The position numbers were made by a program, and so were the translations under genes. DNA of 15,222 bases. It comes from Betaproteobacteria bacterium. Lineage in GTDB: Bacteria; Pseudomonadota; Gammaproteobacteria; Burkholderiales; Burkholderiaceae_E. The stretch is taken from assembly GCA_016868095.1 (NCBI GenBank), contig VGHV01000023.1:1-15222 (forward strand), written 5' to 3'. The number at the start of each line of letters is the position of its first letter. The stretch's first letter is position 1. Shown one piece after another: positions 5,601-14,726 of this stretch. The notes under the pieces are model-generated. The model saw only the letters and a program-made list of their open reading frames with translations, did no database searches and was not told the origin of the DNA.

Positions 5601-6857
5601 CTAAACGCGGCGTCGCATCCTCGCTGCAAAAAAGCCATCGCAGCCGTCAATCGAAGGGTCGGTCTGCCAGACCATCCCGTGATGTTTACCAGCACGTTCA
5701 AGCGCCAACTCACGGCCAAGGCTGATGCCCTGCGATTGAAGAACCCGCTTGGGCGACTCCAGTTCAAATTGCTCAGAGGCTTCAAGAAAAGCGAGCACTT
5801 GATCTTGGTTTTCCTCGCGCAATAAGCTGCAGGTCGCATAGACCAGCCATCCGCCGGGACGAACCAGGCGGCTTGCAGCTTGAAGGATAGATGCCTGTTG
5901 CACGACTAATCGCTCCAAATCATCTGCCTTAAAGCGCCACTTCAAATCGGGGTTTCGTCGCAGTGTGCCAAATCCGCTACAGGGTGCGTCGACGAGCACG
6001 GCGTCGGCTTTTGACGCTAGCCTCAACAACTTGGGATCGACTTCGCTATCAATCGCAAAAGGTTGAACATTACTAAGCCCCGAACGAACAAGTCGCGGCT
6101 TTAACCTGGCGAGCCGGGCTGTGTTGTTGTCGCAAGCGTAGACCTGCCCCGTGTTTCGCATAGCAATGGCCAGGGCTAAGGTCTTACCACCGGCACCAGC
6201 ACAAAAATCGACCAGGGTTTGGTTGCGCCGAGGTGCAAGCAAGGCTGCGACAGCCTGGCTTGCAACGTCCTGCACCTCGAGCAGGCCTTTATTGAAGCTT
6301 TCGGACTTTTCAAGTGCGGGTTTGCCTTCAACACGCAAGGCCTGCGCCACATCGGGATGGGGGTGAGCCACAATGGCCTCTTCACGCAAGCTTTCAATCA
6401 GACGCTCGCGAGCAACACTTTGATGCTTGGGGTGCCATGTAGCGATGCGAAGGTCCAAAGCAGCAGGTTCAAGCAATGCTTGAAAGAGCAAATCACTGGC
6501 TCCTTGGGCCATCAGGCGCTCGTAGAGCCATTCGGGTAGCGAGTATTTGATGGGTGCTGGCAGGTGCGACAAATCGCCACAACCGTTACGCATTTCATAA
6601 AGCGTCTTTTCGATCAGACTCGCGCGGTTATTCCACTTTAGGTCTTGCGGCCAGTCCTTGGTTGCGGTCGTAAAGGGCTGTTGATTAAGCCGCCGCCGAT
6701 GGCGAAGCATGTAAAAACAGGCTTCGGCGATTTGATGGCGTTGTGAGCGCCCAAGCTGGGGGTTTGCTCGAAAGTGACCACGCAGCACCACATCGGCGGG
6801 GGCCTCGAAATGCCCTAGGGCTTCGAAAATTTTATAAAGTTGATGACGGAGACTCAA
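5601..6857 (-). CDS. rsmB: RsmB/NOP-family rRNA (cytosine-C5) methyltransferase
   Basis: A SAM-dependent m5C RNA methyltransferase; RsmB of E. coli modifies C967 of 16S rRNA. The 418-residue protein has an NusB-like helical N-terminal region (about 1-130) and a Rossmann catalytic domain with the SAM loop DFCAGAGGKT (217-226), motif IV DAPCSGFG (C293) and motif VI ATCSLLREEN (C343). These are the two cysteines used by this family for catalysis and product release. It starts with TTG at 6855-6857, which overlaps the purN stop as TTGA, so its translation should depend on purN. The precise target could be another position, since Burkholderiales carry related paralogues; hence the family name is safer than the site. 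Confidence 0.9.
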   Translation of the reverse strand: MSLRHQLYKIFEALGHFEAPADVVLRGHFRANPQLGRSQRHQIAEACFYMLRHRRRLNQQPFTTATKDWPQDLKWNNRASLIEKTLYEMRNGCGDLSHLPAPIKYSLPEWLYERLMAQGASDLLFQALLEPAALDLRIATWHPKHQSVARERLIESLREEAIVAHPHPDVAQALRVEGKPALEKSESFNKGLLEVQDVASQAVAALLAPRRNQTLVDFCAGAGGKTLALAIAMRNTGQVYACDNNTARLARLKPRLVRSGLSNVQPFAIDSEVDPKLLRLASKADAVLVDAPCSGFGTLRRNPDLKWRFKADDLERLVVQQASILQAASRLVRPGGWLVYATCSLLREENQDQVLAFLEASEQFELESPKRVLQSQGISLGRELALERAGKHHGMVWQTDPSIDGCDGFFAARMRRRV

Positions 6858-7516
6858 GCTACACCAGACGTTGGGGGAAACAATAAACGGGTGGCCTCGG
6901 GGCTTCGATGAAGCCTGCCCAGCGGGTCAAGCGCGACCAAACCATGGCAAAAATCCAGCACGACTTGTGGCAACAGTCGATGCTCGGCATGCAAGACCCG
7001 GTCGGCGAGGCTTTGCGCTTCGTCGCTCTGCAGTACGGGCACAAAAGCCTGCGCAATAATCGGACCGCCGTCGAGTTGCTCGTTGACAAAGTGAACAGTT
7101 GCGCCATGCACACAAACACCTGCCTCAAGCGCACGCTGATGCGTTTGAAGCCCTGGAAAGGCCGGGAGCAAAGAGGGGTGTATGTTGATTAATCGCCCTG
7201 AAAAGCTTTGAACAAAGCCCTTCGTCAAAACACGCATAAAGCCGGCGAGCACAACCAAATCGGGTTGAAAGTCACGGACCACTTGAGCTAAGGCCTCGTC
7301 ATAGGCCTGTCTGCTCTCAAAGTCCCGATGATCGAGCCAACGAGCCTCGATGCCTTGCGCCTGCGCCCAGTGCAAGCCAGCAGCCTCTGGCCTGTTGCTG
7401 ATAACTGCAACAATCTCAGCGATCCCGGTTTCAGCCCGCGCCACCATGCAAAGTCGCTGATGCAAAGCCATCAAATTCGAGCCCCGCCCGGAGATCAGCA
7501 CGACCACGCGTTTCAT
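6854..7516 (-). CDS. purN: Phosphoribosylglycinamide formyltransferase (PurN)
   Basis: PurN transfers the formyl group from 10-formyl-tetrahydrofolate to GAR, the third step of purine synthesis, in the cytoplasm. From the chosen start the protein has 220 residues, close to the family length. It shows the phosphate-binding SGRGSN (9-14), the catalytic NIHPSLLPAFPG (N111, H113) and the LDGGPII segment with the conserved Asp (D149). The ATG at 7514-7516 gives the usual MKRVVVLISGRGSN opening and has GAGG nine bases upstream; a longer in-frame start at 7531 has no ribosome binding site. It is divergent from ribF, with 88 bases between the starts, and overlaps rsmB by four bases. I found no convincing minus-strand promoter in that gap. 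Confidence 0.95.
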   Translation of the reverse strand: MKRVVVLISGRGSNLMALHQRLCMVARAETGIAEIVAVISNRPEAAGLHWAQAQGIEARWLDHRDFESRQAYDEALAQVVRDFQPDLVVLAGFMRVLTKGFVQSFSGRLINIHPSLLPAFPGLQTHQRALEAGVCVHGATVHFVNEQLDGGPIIAQAFVPVLQSDEAQSLADRVLHAEHRLLPQVVLDFCHGLVALDPLGRLHRSPEATRLLFPPTSGVA

Positions 7517-7590
7517 GGACAACACCCTCATAAACAGGGGATGGTAACAGCCCGCATCCGTCCATCAGTCACCCGAGCTGGCAGCGGTTT

Positions 7591-7596
7591 TATAAT
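7591..7596 (+). promoter_or_regulatory. Consensus TATAAT box for the ribF operon, possibly giving a leaderless message
   Basis: TATAAT is a perfect -10 hexamer. Its end is only eight bases before the ribF ATG at 7605, so a normal start of transcription would fall at about 7601-7605, on or just before the A of the ATG. No Shine-Dalgarno sequence is visible upstream of the ATG. The -35 region (around 7567-7573, AGTCACC) is a poor match. Confidence 0.55.
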
Positions 7597-7604
7597 GGGC
7601 GGTT

Positions 7605-8585
7605 ATGCAAATCATTCGTCGGCCTATTCTCCGAGGCAGCCACAGGCCGCCAGCCACCGCCTTGACCATCGGAAACTTTGATGGTGTACATCTTGGCCAC
7701 CGCGCTTTGCTGAAGGCTGTTGCTGCGCGCGCGCACCAGGACAAGATGCTAGCGAGCCTGATGACCTTTTGGCCGCATCCGAAGCAGTACTTCGCAAAGG
7801 CAAGCAGCCATGTCCCGGCAAGAATTTGCAGCCGTCGTGATCAGTGGCAGGCGATTGCCGCTTGCGGTATCGACCAACTCTTTGCACTAAGCTTCGATCG
7901 CCAACTTGCCGAATGCTCCGCTGAGCAGTTCATCGAACAGTATCTTGTTCAATGCATCGGCGTGCGTCATCTTGTAATCGGTGATGATTTCCGTTTCGGT
8001 GCCAAACGACGAGGTGATTTTGAGATGCTCAGACTTGCCGGAACGCAATACGGCTTCTCAGTTGAGTCGATGCAAAGCGTTCTTCATGAGAAGCAACGCG
8101 TGTCGAGTTCGCAAGTAAGAAAAGCCCTATTTCAAGGGCATTTCGATGAGGTCGAGGCCTTGCTTGGTCGACCCTATGCCATCTCGGGCCATGTCATTCA
8201 CGGACGAAAACTCGGGCGCGAACTCGGCTTTCCCACCTTGAATATACGCATCGACGATAAACAATCACCACTCCACGGGATTTTTGTTGTCGAGGTTTGC
8301 GGATTGGGAGCCGTCGATCAAAAACCCCTAGCCGCGGTTGCCAGTTTAGGCACAAGGCCCGCCGTCGAACAGGATGGACGCTTTCTGCTTGAGGTCCACC
8401 TACTGGACTGGTCGGGCCAGGCATACGGAAAGGTGGTCAAGGTCACTTTCCGCCAAAAACTTCGTGATGAAGCACACTACGATAGTCTTGAGGCCCTCAA
8501 AGAGCAGATCGCCCGCGATTGTTCCCAAGCCCGAGCCTATTTCACTAAACGCCAAGAAGGCTCGAGTTATGTCGAACAACGCTGA
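7605..8585 (+). CDS. ribF: Bifunctional riboflavin kinase / FAD synthetase
   Basis: RibF phosphorylates riboflavin to FMN and then adenylates FMN to FAD. The protein has 326 residues, slightly longer than the E. coli enzyme. The N-terminal FMN adenylyltransferase domain holds [10 protein letters not shown] (23-32), the GDDFRFG stretch and the SSSQVRKAL motif. The C-terminal riboflavin kinase domain (from about 187) has [15 protein letters not shown] and SLGTRPAV. The ATG at 7605 gives the N-terminus usual for this family, although it has no ribosome binding site and lies right behind a TATAAT box. It is the first gene of the ribF-ileS-lspA-coaBC-dut operon and overlaps ileS by 17 bases. I see no FMN riboswitch upstream; there is no room for one. 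Confidence 0.95.
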   Translation: MQIIRRPILRGSHRPPATALTIGNFDGVHLGHRALLKAVAARAHQDKMLASLMTFWPHPKQYFAKASSHVPARICSRRDQWQAIAACGIDQLFALSFDRQLAECSAEQFIEQYLVQCIGVRHLVIGDDFRFGAKRRGDFEMLRLAGTQYGFSVESMQSVLHEKQRVSSSQVRKALFQGHFDEVEALLGRPYAISGHVIHGRKLGRELGFPTLNIRIDDKQSPLHGIFVVEVCGLGAVDQKPLAAVASLGTRPAVEQDGRFLLEVHLLDWSGQAYGKVVKVTFRQKLRDEAHYDSLEALKEQIARDCSQARAYFTKRQEGSSYVEQR

Positions 8586-11445
8586 GAGTGCCTACCGCAA
8601 AACACTCAACCTCCCCGATACCGCATTTCCCATGCGCGGCGACCTCGCCAAGCGCGAACCGCTGTGGGTGAAGTCCTGGCAGGACAAGGGGATTTACCAG
8701 CGATTAAGGGCGCAATCCAGAGGCCGACCCATCTGGGTCTTGCACGATGGCCCGCCCTATGCAAACGGTGATATTCATATCGGCCATGCGGTCAACAAGA
8801 TCTTGAAGGACATGATCGTAAAGAGCCGGCAGATGGCAGGCTTTGATGCGCGCTATGTACCCGGATGGGACTGCCACGGCATGCCCATCGAAATTCAAAT
8901 CGAAAAGCAATTTGGCAAACGCCTGGCAGCCGATGAGGTTCAGTCTAAATCGCGCGCCTATGCAAGCGAACAAATAGAACGTCAGAAGAAAGACTTCATC
9001 CGGCTTGGCGTGCTTGGCGAGTGGGAAAAGCCCTATACCACCATGAATGCGGCAAACGAAGCTGACGAGTTAAGAGCCTTGGGCAAGATGCTCGAACTTG
9101 GCTTTTTATATCGAGGCTTAAAGCCCGTGAACTGGTGTTTTGACTGCGGATCGGCGCTCGCCGAAGCCGAAGTTGAATACGCTGACAAAGAGGATTTAGC
9201 AGTTGATGTGGGATTTCCCGCAGCAGAACCAGAAAAACTAGCCAAAGCTTTTGGCCTCAGTGCACTTCCCCTTGGTAGTTGCTATGCAGTGATCTGGACC
9301 ACAACCCCCTGGACGCTGCCCGCCAACCAGGCCTTAAACCTTCATCCCGAGCTTGACTATGATTTGGTTCAGATCGAAGACGAAGGTCGAGCGGGCTCAT
9401 TAGTATTGGCAAGTGAGCGGGTGGCATACTGCCTCGAGCGCTGGGGCCTGAGCGGTAAAAGCATCGCTCAATGCAAAGGCGCAGCGCTTGAAGGCATTGC
9501 CTTCAGACATCCCTTTGCAGGACGCTTATCGCCTGTTTTTCTTGGCGAATACGTCACCACTGAGACCGGTACAGGGCTTGTCCACTCCTCGCCTGCCTAT
9601 GGTGTTGAAGACTTTGAATCATGCAAACGCTATGGCATGCGTGATGAAGACATGCTGCAATTAGTGCGTGGCGATGGCACTTACGTCGATAACTTTGAAA
9701 TCCAGAACGGATTTGGCGAGGACCGCTGCGCCTTGGGCGAAAGCATCGGCGGACTCTCGATTTGGAAAGCCAACCCAAAAATTGTTGAATTGATCGAATC
9801 TCAGGGTTCACTATTTAAAGTTGAACGTTTTAAACATAGTTACATGCATTGCTGGCGACACAAAACACCCGTGATTTATCGCGCCTCATCGCAATGGTTC
9901 GCCTCGATGGACAACATGCCACATCGAGGTGGCGAGAGCTTGCGCCAGACAGCACTTCGGGCGATTGAGGCGACTGCTTTTTATCCAAGTTGGGGTAAGG
10001 CCAGGCTACACGGCATGATCGCCAACCGCCCCGATTGGACCTTATCGCGCCAGCGTAACTGGGGCGTGCCGATGGCTTTTTTCCTTCATCGAGACACTGG
10101 CGCGCTTCACCCCGATACGGCCAATCTTCTCGAAGCCGTTGCCAAACGTATTGAAAAAGAAGGCATTGAGGCTTGGCAGCGGCTCGACCCCGCTGAACTG
10201 CTTGGTGATGATGCTAAACATTACATCAAAAATCCCGATACGCTCGATGTCTGGTTTGATTCAGGCACAACCCATCAGACGGTATTAAGAGGCTCGCATC
10301 GCGACGAATCGGCCTTTCCTGCTGATATGTATCTTGAGGGTTCCGATCAGCACCGTGGCTGGTTTCATTCATCGCTACTCACCTCTTGCATGCTTAATCA
10401 GCAGGCCCCCTATAAGGCCTTGCTTACCCACGGCTTTGTGGTGGACGGCCAGGGAAGAAAAATGTCCAAGTCCTTGGGCAATGTCATCGTTCCACAAAAA
10501 GTATCGGATATCCTGGGTGCAGAGATCTTGCGGTTATGGGTTGCAAGCACGGACTATTCAGGCGAGTTGTCACTTTCGGATGAAATTTTAAAACGGGTGG
10601 TTGAATCCTATCGACGCATAAGAAATACCTTGCGCTTTTTATTAGCCAATCTCTCGGACTTCAATCCAAGTAGCGATGCCGTTCCGGTCAAGGACATGCT
10701 CGAAATCGATCGCTGGTCGATTGCGTTTACCCAGCAATGGTTGCTCCAGATACAAGAACATTTAAACGAATTTGAGTTTCACCCGGTTGTGAGTGGCCTG
10801 CAACATTTCGCCTCAGAGGACTTGGGCGCTTTTTATCTGGACATACTCAAAGATAGACTTTATACCTGTGCGGCATCTTCGCTCGCCAGAAGATCAGCGC
10901 AAACTGCACTTTGGCACATTACGAATTGCTATCTCAAAGTCATGGCTCCGATTCTTTCCTTCACCGCCGAGGAGGCATGGCCCTTATTTTCAGAAAGCTT
11001 ATGGCAAGAGGGTGGAGAAACCATTTTTTCGCAAGTCTTTGGTGGACTGCCAGAAATACCCGATGCCAGTGCCTTGCTTGCCAAGTGGTCACATATCAGA
11101 CAGGCGCGCAGCGAGGTGATGAAAGCGCTTGAGCATCAGCGCAGCCAATCGTTGATTGGTTCCTCACTGCAAGCAGACATCGAGATCAGCGCTTCAGAAG
11201 CGATGTTCGATGCGCTCGGCTCGCTCGGTGCCGATCTGAAATTTGTCGCGATGACGTCGTCGGTCATCTTAAGCCGCCAGGATGCTGCGGGCATAAGCGT
11301 GAAGGTCATCCCGAGCCCGCACAACAAATGTGAGCGCTGCTGGCACTACCATCCAAGCGTTGGCACGCTTGCCAATCATCCTGGACTTTGTGAACGCTGT
11401 GATAGCAATTTACACGGTCATGGCGAAACCCGAAGCTTTGCCTGA
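8569..11445 (+). CDS. ileS: Isoleucyl-tRNA synthetase
   Basis: A class I synthetase that charges tRNA-Ile and edits misactivated valine in its CP1 domain. The 958 residues fit the bacterial type. It shows HIGH (70-73, within [13 protein letters not shown]), the editing domain motifs [14 protein letters not shown] and [12 protein letters not shown], the KMSKS loop (631-635), the anticodon-binding helical domain, and a C-terminal zinc finger with C921, C924, C941 and C944. These mark the bacterial, normally mupirocin-sensitive, class. The ATG at 8569 has GAAGG eight bases upstream and gives the usual N-terminus; a frame open further upstream lies inside ribF and is not conserved. It overlaps ribF by 17 bases. 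Its TGA stop is followed, one base later, by an ATG that opens a 22-codon frame leading to lspA. Confidence 0.97.
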   Translation: MSNNAESAYRKTLNLPDTAFPMRGDLAKREPLWVKSWQDKGIYQRLRAQSRGRPIWVLHDGPPYANGDIHIGHAVNKILKDMIVKSRQMAGFDARYVPGWDCHGMPIEIQIEKQFGKRLAADEVQSKSRAYASEQIERQKKDFIRLGVLGEWEKPYTTMNAANEADELRALGKMLELGFLYRGLKPVNWCFDCGSALAEAEVEYADKEDLAVDVGFPAAEPEKLAKAFGLSALPLGSCYAVIWTTTPWTLPANQALNLHPELDYDLVQIEDEGRAGSLVLASERVAYCLERWGLSGKSIAQCKGAALEGIAFRHPFAGRLSPVFLGEYVTTETGTGLVHSSPAYGVEDFESCKRYGMRDEDMLQLVRGDGTYVDNFEIQNGFGEDRCALGESIGGLSIWKANPKIVELIESQGSLFKVERFKHSYMHCWRHKTPVIYRASSQWFASMDNMPHRGGESLRQTALRAIEATAFYPSWGKARLHGMIANRPDWTLSRQRNWGVPMAFFLHRDTGALHPDTANLLEAVAKRIEKEGIEAWQRLDPAELLGDDAKHYIKNPDTLDVWFDSGTTHQTVLRGSHRDESAFPADMYLEGSDQHRGWFHSSLLTSCMLNQQAPYKALLTHGFVVDGQGRKMSKSLGNVIVPQKVSDILGAEILRLWVASTDYSGELSLSDEILKRVVESYRRIRNTLRFLLANLSDFNPSSDAVPVKDMLEIDRWSIAFTQQWLLQIQEHLNEFEFHPVVSGLQHFASEDLGAFYLDILKDRLYTCAASSLARRSAQTALWHITNCYLKVMAPILSFTAEEAWPLFSESLWQEGGETIFSQVFGGLPEIPDASALLAKWSHIRQARSEVMKALEHQRSQSLIGSSLQADIEISASEAMFDALGSLGADLKFVAMTSSVILSRQDAAGISVKVIPSPHNKCERCWHYHPSVGTLANHPGLCERCDSNLHGHGETRSFA

Positions 11446-11446
11446 G

Positions 11447-11515
11447 ATGAACTCGCGGTCGGAGCTGAGCGCGCTATCGATGCCGAGCTTGCGGTCGGAG
11501 CTGGGCCTCTTGTGA
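11447..11515 (+). CDS. Possible 22-residue coupling peptide between ileS and lspA
   Basis: An ATG one base after the ileS stop opens MNSRSELSALSMPSLRSELGLL, which ends in a TGA sharing GTGA with the lspA start. Ribosomes leaving ileS could restart here and hand over to lspA. There is no clear ribosome binding site. The peptide is internally repetitive, because the DNA is a 36-bp-spaced repeat. The repeat copies differ mainly at third positions of the ileS/lspA frame instead, so this frame may not be the one that mattered. The call is tentative. Confidence 0.25.
   Translation: MNSRSELSALSMPSLRSELGLL
11449..11506 (+). repeat. Direct repeat with a 36-bp period between ileS and lspA
   Basis: The 22 bases at 11449-11470 recur at 11485-11506 with 19 matches; the core GCGGTCGGAGCTG is identical. 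The period of 36 keeps the frame. In the ileS/lspA frame the copies read ELAVGAE and ELAVGAG, and two of the three differences are synonymous. Confidence 0.75.
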
Positions 11516-12012
11516 AGGTCCAGCAAGTTCAACTCTTGCGCTGGCTGGCCTTGGGCTGTGCGCTTGCATGCGCCGACCAGGCCAGCAAGTGGTGGGTGCT
11601 TGAACAACTCATCCCGGGCGAACGTGTACCGGTGATTAAGGGTTGGTTTGACATCACCCTTGTTTTCAATCGAGGCGCAGCCTTTAGTTTTTTGGCGGAC
11701 CAAGCGGGGTGGCAGCGCTGGTTCTTCACGGCGGTTTCTTTGCTCGCCGCACTGCTACTACCCTGGATGATGTTTAAAGCGATCGAGCGGCCTTTATCCT
11801 GTGCAGCACTCGCATTGATTTGGAGCGGTGCGCTCGGCAATGGACTTGATCGTGCAATTGAGGGACAGGTGACCGATTTTTTTCTCTTTCACCGAGAAGC
11901 CTGGCAATTTTATTTTCCTGCATTCAATATTGCTGATTCTGCGATCACTCTCGGGGTGATCCTATTGCTCTTAGAGGAAATGATCCAGTGGCGCAAGACA
12001 GCAGCAAGCTGA
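11512..12012 (+). CDS. lspA: Lipoprotein signal peptidase (signal peptidase II)
   Basis: An inner-membrane aspartyl protease that cleaves the signal peptide of prolipoproteins after Lgt has added diacylglycerol to the lipobox cysteine. The protein has 166 residues with four hydrophobic segments (about 8-22, 68-88, 96-112 and 137-156). Conserved boxes are DQASKWW (22-28), NRGAAFSFL (53-61), GNGLDRAIEGQVTDFF (109-124) and FNIADSAITLG (138-148). D122 and D142 match the catalytic pair. The GTG at 11512 is the only start codon between the ileS stop and the conserved region; GGAG lies 11 bases upstream, rather far. It is in the same frame as ileS, separated from it by one stop and 22 sense codons, and its end overlaps coaBC by 25 bases. 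Confidence 0.95.
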   Translation: MKVQQVQLLRWLALGCALACADQASKWWVLEQLIPGERVPVIKGWFDITLVFNRGAAFSFLADQAGWQRWFFTAVSLLAALLLPWMMFKAIERPLSCAALALIWSGALGNGLDRAIEGQVTDFFLFHREAWQFYFPAFNIADSAITLGVILLLLEEMIQWRKTAAS

Positions 12013-13256
12013 TAGGCATACCCGCAAATATGCCTCCGTGGGGACTCGAAGGTAAACGTATCTTGGTCGCAGTGAGTGCCGGGGTTGCCGCATACAAGAC
12101 CTGTATCTTGGTCAGGGATTTGATGCGAGCTGGGGCAAACATCAAAATTGTGATGACCGAGGCAGCGCGAACGTTCGTGAGCGCGGAGACCTTTCAGGCA
12201 CTCAGCGGCGAGCCTGTTTACACCGACCTGTGGGATGACCGGATCAGCAACCGCATGGCCCATATCGAGTTAGGTCGCTGGGCCGATGCCATCATCATCG
12301 CGCCCGCATCCGCTGACTTGATGGCGAGGCTAGCACACGGCATTTGTAACGATCTCCTTTCGACACTTTGCCTTGCTCGACCTCGGGACCGCTGTTTATT
12401 GCTTATTGCGCCTGCGATGAATAAGGAGATGTGGTCTCATCCTGCGACTCAAAGAAACGCCGCCACGCTCGAGCAGGACGGTACGATTTTTCTAGGGCCA
12501 GATCGAGGCGACCAGGCCTGCGGCGAAACCGGTGATGGGCGCATGCTCGAGCCTGAGGATTTGCTTCAAGCCCTTGAACATGCGCTGAGCCCAAAGTTTC
12601 TGGCCGGCCGTCATTGCCTTATCACCGCAGGGCCGACCTTTGAAGCCATCGATCCTGTACGCGGAATCACCAACCGAAGTTCGGGGAAAATGGGCTTTGC
12701 GATTGCTCGAGCGGCAAGCCAGGCAGGTGCGATGGTCCACCTGATCGCAGGCCCTGTGAGCTTAAAGAGTCCGTGGCAAGTTCATAGAACCGATGTTGTT
12801 AGCGCACTTGACATGAAACAAGCGGTCGACCGAGCGCTTGAGTCGATGCAAAACTCAGTCATAGAGCGGTCGATTTTTATCTCGGTTGCAGCTGTTGCTG
12901 ACTGGCGACCCGATGAAATTGCCAGCCAGAAGATCAAAAAGCAACAAGGCGCAAGCACACCGAGTCTACGATTTGTCGAGAACCCCGATATTTTGGCAGG
13001 AGTTGCAGCTCGAAGCCCGCGCCCATTTTGCGTTGGTTTTGCGGCAGAAAGTGAAATGTTGCACGAGCATGGTGAAGCAAAACGCAAAAAGAAGAACATT
13101 CCAATGCTTGCAGCCAATATTGGGCACGACACCTTCGGCCAGGATTTGAACCAGCTCTTGCTGCTTGATGCACAGGGTTCAAGGTCACTTCCACTTGCAA
13201 CAAAAGAAAAACTGGCGCAGCAATTGATTGAAGCGATCGCCTCAGACCTAAGTTGA
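11988..13256 (+). CDS. coaBC: Bifunctional phosphopantothenoylcysteine decarboxylase / phosphopantothenate-cysteine ligase
   Basis: CoaBC makes 4'-phosphopantetheine for coenzyme A: CoaB joins cysteine to 4'-phosphopantothenate using CTP, and the FMN-dependent CoaC decarboxylates the product. The protein has 422 residues. The N-terminal CoaC half has the catalytic His in [11 protein letters not shown] (H92), the PAMN motif (142-145) and the Cys of the substrate clamp (C178, in [10 protein letters not shown]). The CoaB half, from about 206, has [34 protein letters not shown] and KIKK. The GTG at 11988 has GAGG ten bases upstream; the ATG at 12030 (residue 15) is an alternative that would still give a complete enzyme. 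It overlaps lspA by 25 bases and precedes dut by 34, a common coaBC-dut pairing. Confidence 0.95.
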   Translation: MAQDSSKLIGIPANMPPWGLEGKRILVAVSAGVAAYKTCILVRDLMRAGANIKIVMTEAARTFVSAETFQALSGEPVYTDLWDDRISNRMAHIELGRWADAIIIAPASADLMARLAHGICNDLLSTLCLARPRDRCLLLIAPAMNKEMWSHPATQRNAATLEQDGTIFLGPDRGDQACGETGDGRMLEPEDLLQALEHALSPKFLAGRHCLITAGPTFEAIDPVRGITNRSSGKMGFAIARAASQAGAMVHLIAGPVSLKSPWQVHRTDVVSALDMKQAVDRALESMQNSVIERSIFISVAAVADWRPDEIASQKIKKQQGASTPSLRFVENPDILAGVAARSPRPFCVGFAAESEMLHEHGEAKRKKKNIPMLAANIGHDTFGQDLNQLLLLDAQGSRSLPLATKEKLAQQLIEAIASDLS

Positions 13257-13290
13257 TTTGATATTGCAAAGTCTTTGGAGCAAACCAAAC

Positions 13291-13737
13291 ATGCTGGTAG
13301 ATCTTCGTGTCCTCGATGAGCGTATTCGTGAACAACTGCCCACCTATCAAACCCCTGGCAGTGCCGGCCTTGATTTGAGAGCATGCATTGACCAAACGAT
13401 TGAGCTTGTGCCGGGTGCTAGCTACTTAATGCCAACTGGCATGGCCATTCACTTAGCGGATCCCAACTATGCTGCGTTGGTGATGCCACGCTCAGGACTC
13501 GGATATAAGCACGGCATCGTCTTAGGTAATTTAGTGGGTTTGATTGACTCAGACTATCAGGGTCCATTGATGGTCCCACTGTGGAACCGATCTGACACAG
13601 CATTCATCATCCAGCCTTTAGAGCGAATCGCACAAATGATTATCGTGCCGGTCATGCAGGCCCAGTTTCGCGTGGTGGACCAGTTTGAAAGCTCAAAGCG
13701 CGGCGAAGCGGGCTTCGGTAGTACGGGAACGGGCTAG
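13291..13737 (+). CDS. dut: Deoxyuridine 5'-triphosphate nucleotidohydrolase (dUTPase)
   Basis: A homotrimeric enzyme that splits dUTP into dUMP and pyrophosphate, keeping uracil out of DNA and feeding thymidylate synthesis. The protein has 148 residues from the chosen start, near the E. coli length. All five motifs are present: AGLDLRA (25-31), PRSG (66-69), GLIDSDYQG (83-91, with the catalytic Asp), the ERIAQM region (111-116) and the glycine-rich [10 protein letters not shown] (138-147). The ATG at 13291 has GGAG 11 bases upstream; a frame open from a TTG at 13258 adds 11 unconserved residues. It is the last gene of the ribF operon. Its TAG stop shares the tetranucleotide CTAG with the stop of convergent tal, leaving no space for a terminator between the genes. 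Confidence 0.96.
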   Translation: MLVDLRVLDERIREQLPTYQTPGSAGLDLRACIDQTIELVPGASYLMPTGMAIHLADPNYAALVMPRSGLGYKHGIVLGNLVGLIDSDYQGPLMVPLWNRSDTAFIIQPLERIAQMIIVPVMQAQFRVVDQFESSKRGEAGFGSTGTG

Positions 13738-14675
13738 CTTAGCAGGGCATCGAGCTTTCGACTGTCCGCAGCAAAGCTTCGGATGCCTTCTGCAAGTTTA
13801 TCGCTTGCCATTTGATCTTCATTGAATGCCCAACGGAATTGCGATTCGCTCAGGCAAAGCTTCTTGCTGACATCGTCTTGCTGAGGCTTACGCCAATCCA
13901 GATTCAATTCATCGGCAGGCATTTGCTGCAAAGCGCCAAGTAAATCCGGGCTGATGGTGAGCAAATCGCAACCTGCCAAAGCCAAAATTTGACTCGTATT
14001 TCGAAAACTCGCCCCCATCACTTCGGTGTGATAGCCATGTTGTCTAAAGTATCGGTAAATGCGGCGCACCGACGCCACGCCTGGATCTAAATCGGCGCTC
14101 GCTTGATTAAGCAATTGATTGCTATTTTTCTGATACCAGTCGTAGATACGGCCCACAAAAGGCGAAATCAAGCGCACACCGGCATCAGCGCAAACTGCGG
14201 CTTGCGCCATTGAAAATAGTAATGTGAGATTGCAATGAATGCCCTCACGTTCAAGCCGGCGTGCCGCTTCAATACCCTCCCAAGTTGAAGCGATCTTGAT
14301 CAAAAATCGATCGTTATGAATACCAAGCCGGTTATAGCGCTCAGCAATCCGAACCGCCCGCGCAAAGCTTGCTTCAACATCAAACGACAATCGAGCATCG
14401 ATTTCGGTCGATACCCGACCAGGAATGACTTTGAGGATTGCCTGCCCGAAACGTACAAGCAGTGTATCCACGCGCTCTTCAAGAGTACTGCCAAGGGCGC
14501 TTGATGTCGCCTTCGTCTCTAATAACCACGCTTTATAACCATCTAAACCGACGGCTTTCAAGATAAGCGAAGGGTTGGTGGTCGCATCCTGAGGCTGGTA
14601 GCGAGCAATAAGGCCCACGTCCCCCGTATCAGCGACCACCGTTGTGTAGCGACTTAATCCCTCAAGTGCGTTCAT
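13734..14675 (-). CDS. tal: Transaldolase, TalB-type
   Basis: An enzyme of the non-oxidative pentose phosphate pathway that moves a dihydroxyacetone unit from sedoheptulose 7-phosphate to glyceraldehyde 3-phosphate through a Schiff base. The 313 residues match the classical TalB subfamily along the whole length: [10 protein letters not shown] (10-19, with D16), [14 protein letters not shown] (26-39), [12 protein letters not shown] (86-97, with E91), [10 protein letters not shown] with the Schiff-base lysine K127, CNLTLLFS (T151) and VGRIYDWY. The ATG at 14673-14675 gives the expected N-terminus, but only a weak ribosome binding site is visible. It follows the flavoprotein gene by 51 bases on the same strand, so the two may share a transcript; that gap holds nothing else I recognise. 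Confidence 0.96.
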   Translation of the reverse strand: MNALEGLSRYTTVVADTGDVGLIARYQPQDATTNPSLILKAVGLDGYKAWLLETKATSSALGSTLEERVDTLLVRFGQAILKVIPGRVSTEIDARLSFDVEASFARAVRIAERYNRLGIHNDRFLIKIASTWEGIEAARRLEREGIHCNLTLLFSMAQAAVCADAGVRLISPFVGRIYDWYQKNSNQLLNQASADLDPGVASVRRIYRYFRQHGYHTEVMGASFRNTSQILALAGCDLLTISPDLLGALQQMPADELNLDWRKPQQDDVSKKLCLSESQFRWAFNEDQMASDKLAEGIRSFAADSRKLDALLS

Positions 14676-14726
14676 TGGCTCAGGTGAGACGCATTCATTG
14701 AGGCAAGAAGTCGATACGCGAGCTAT

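Noticed and set aside
5585..5602. AGGGC/GCCCT hairpin between rsmB and the desaturase
   Set aside because: The stem has only five pairs, overlaps the rsmB stop, and has no T-run after it on the minus strand, so I do not call it a terminator.
7517..7604. Possible riboswitch or purN promoter in the purN-ribF gap
   Set aside because: The 88-base gap is too small for an FMN or purine riboswitch with its conserved core, none of the core motifs appear, and no minus-strand -35/-10 pair is convincing.
8374..8568. Upstream in-frame extension of ileS by 65 codons
   Set aside because: It lies wholly within ribF in another frame, and the internal ATG at 8569 has a ribosome binding site and the conserved N-terminus.
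12782..13384. 200-codon open frame on the minus strand across coaBC and dut
   Set aside because: It lies opposite two well-supported genes and their junction; the length is explained by codon bias of the genes on the other strand.
13703..13716. CGAAG/CTTCG hairpin near the end of dut
   Set aside because: It has five pairs and no T-run on either strand and lies in the codons of conserved motif V, so it is likely just coding sequence.
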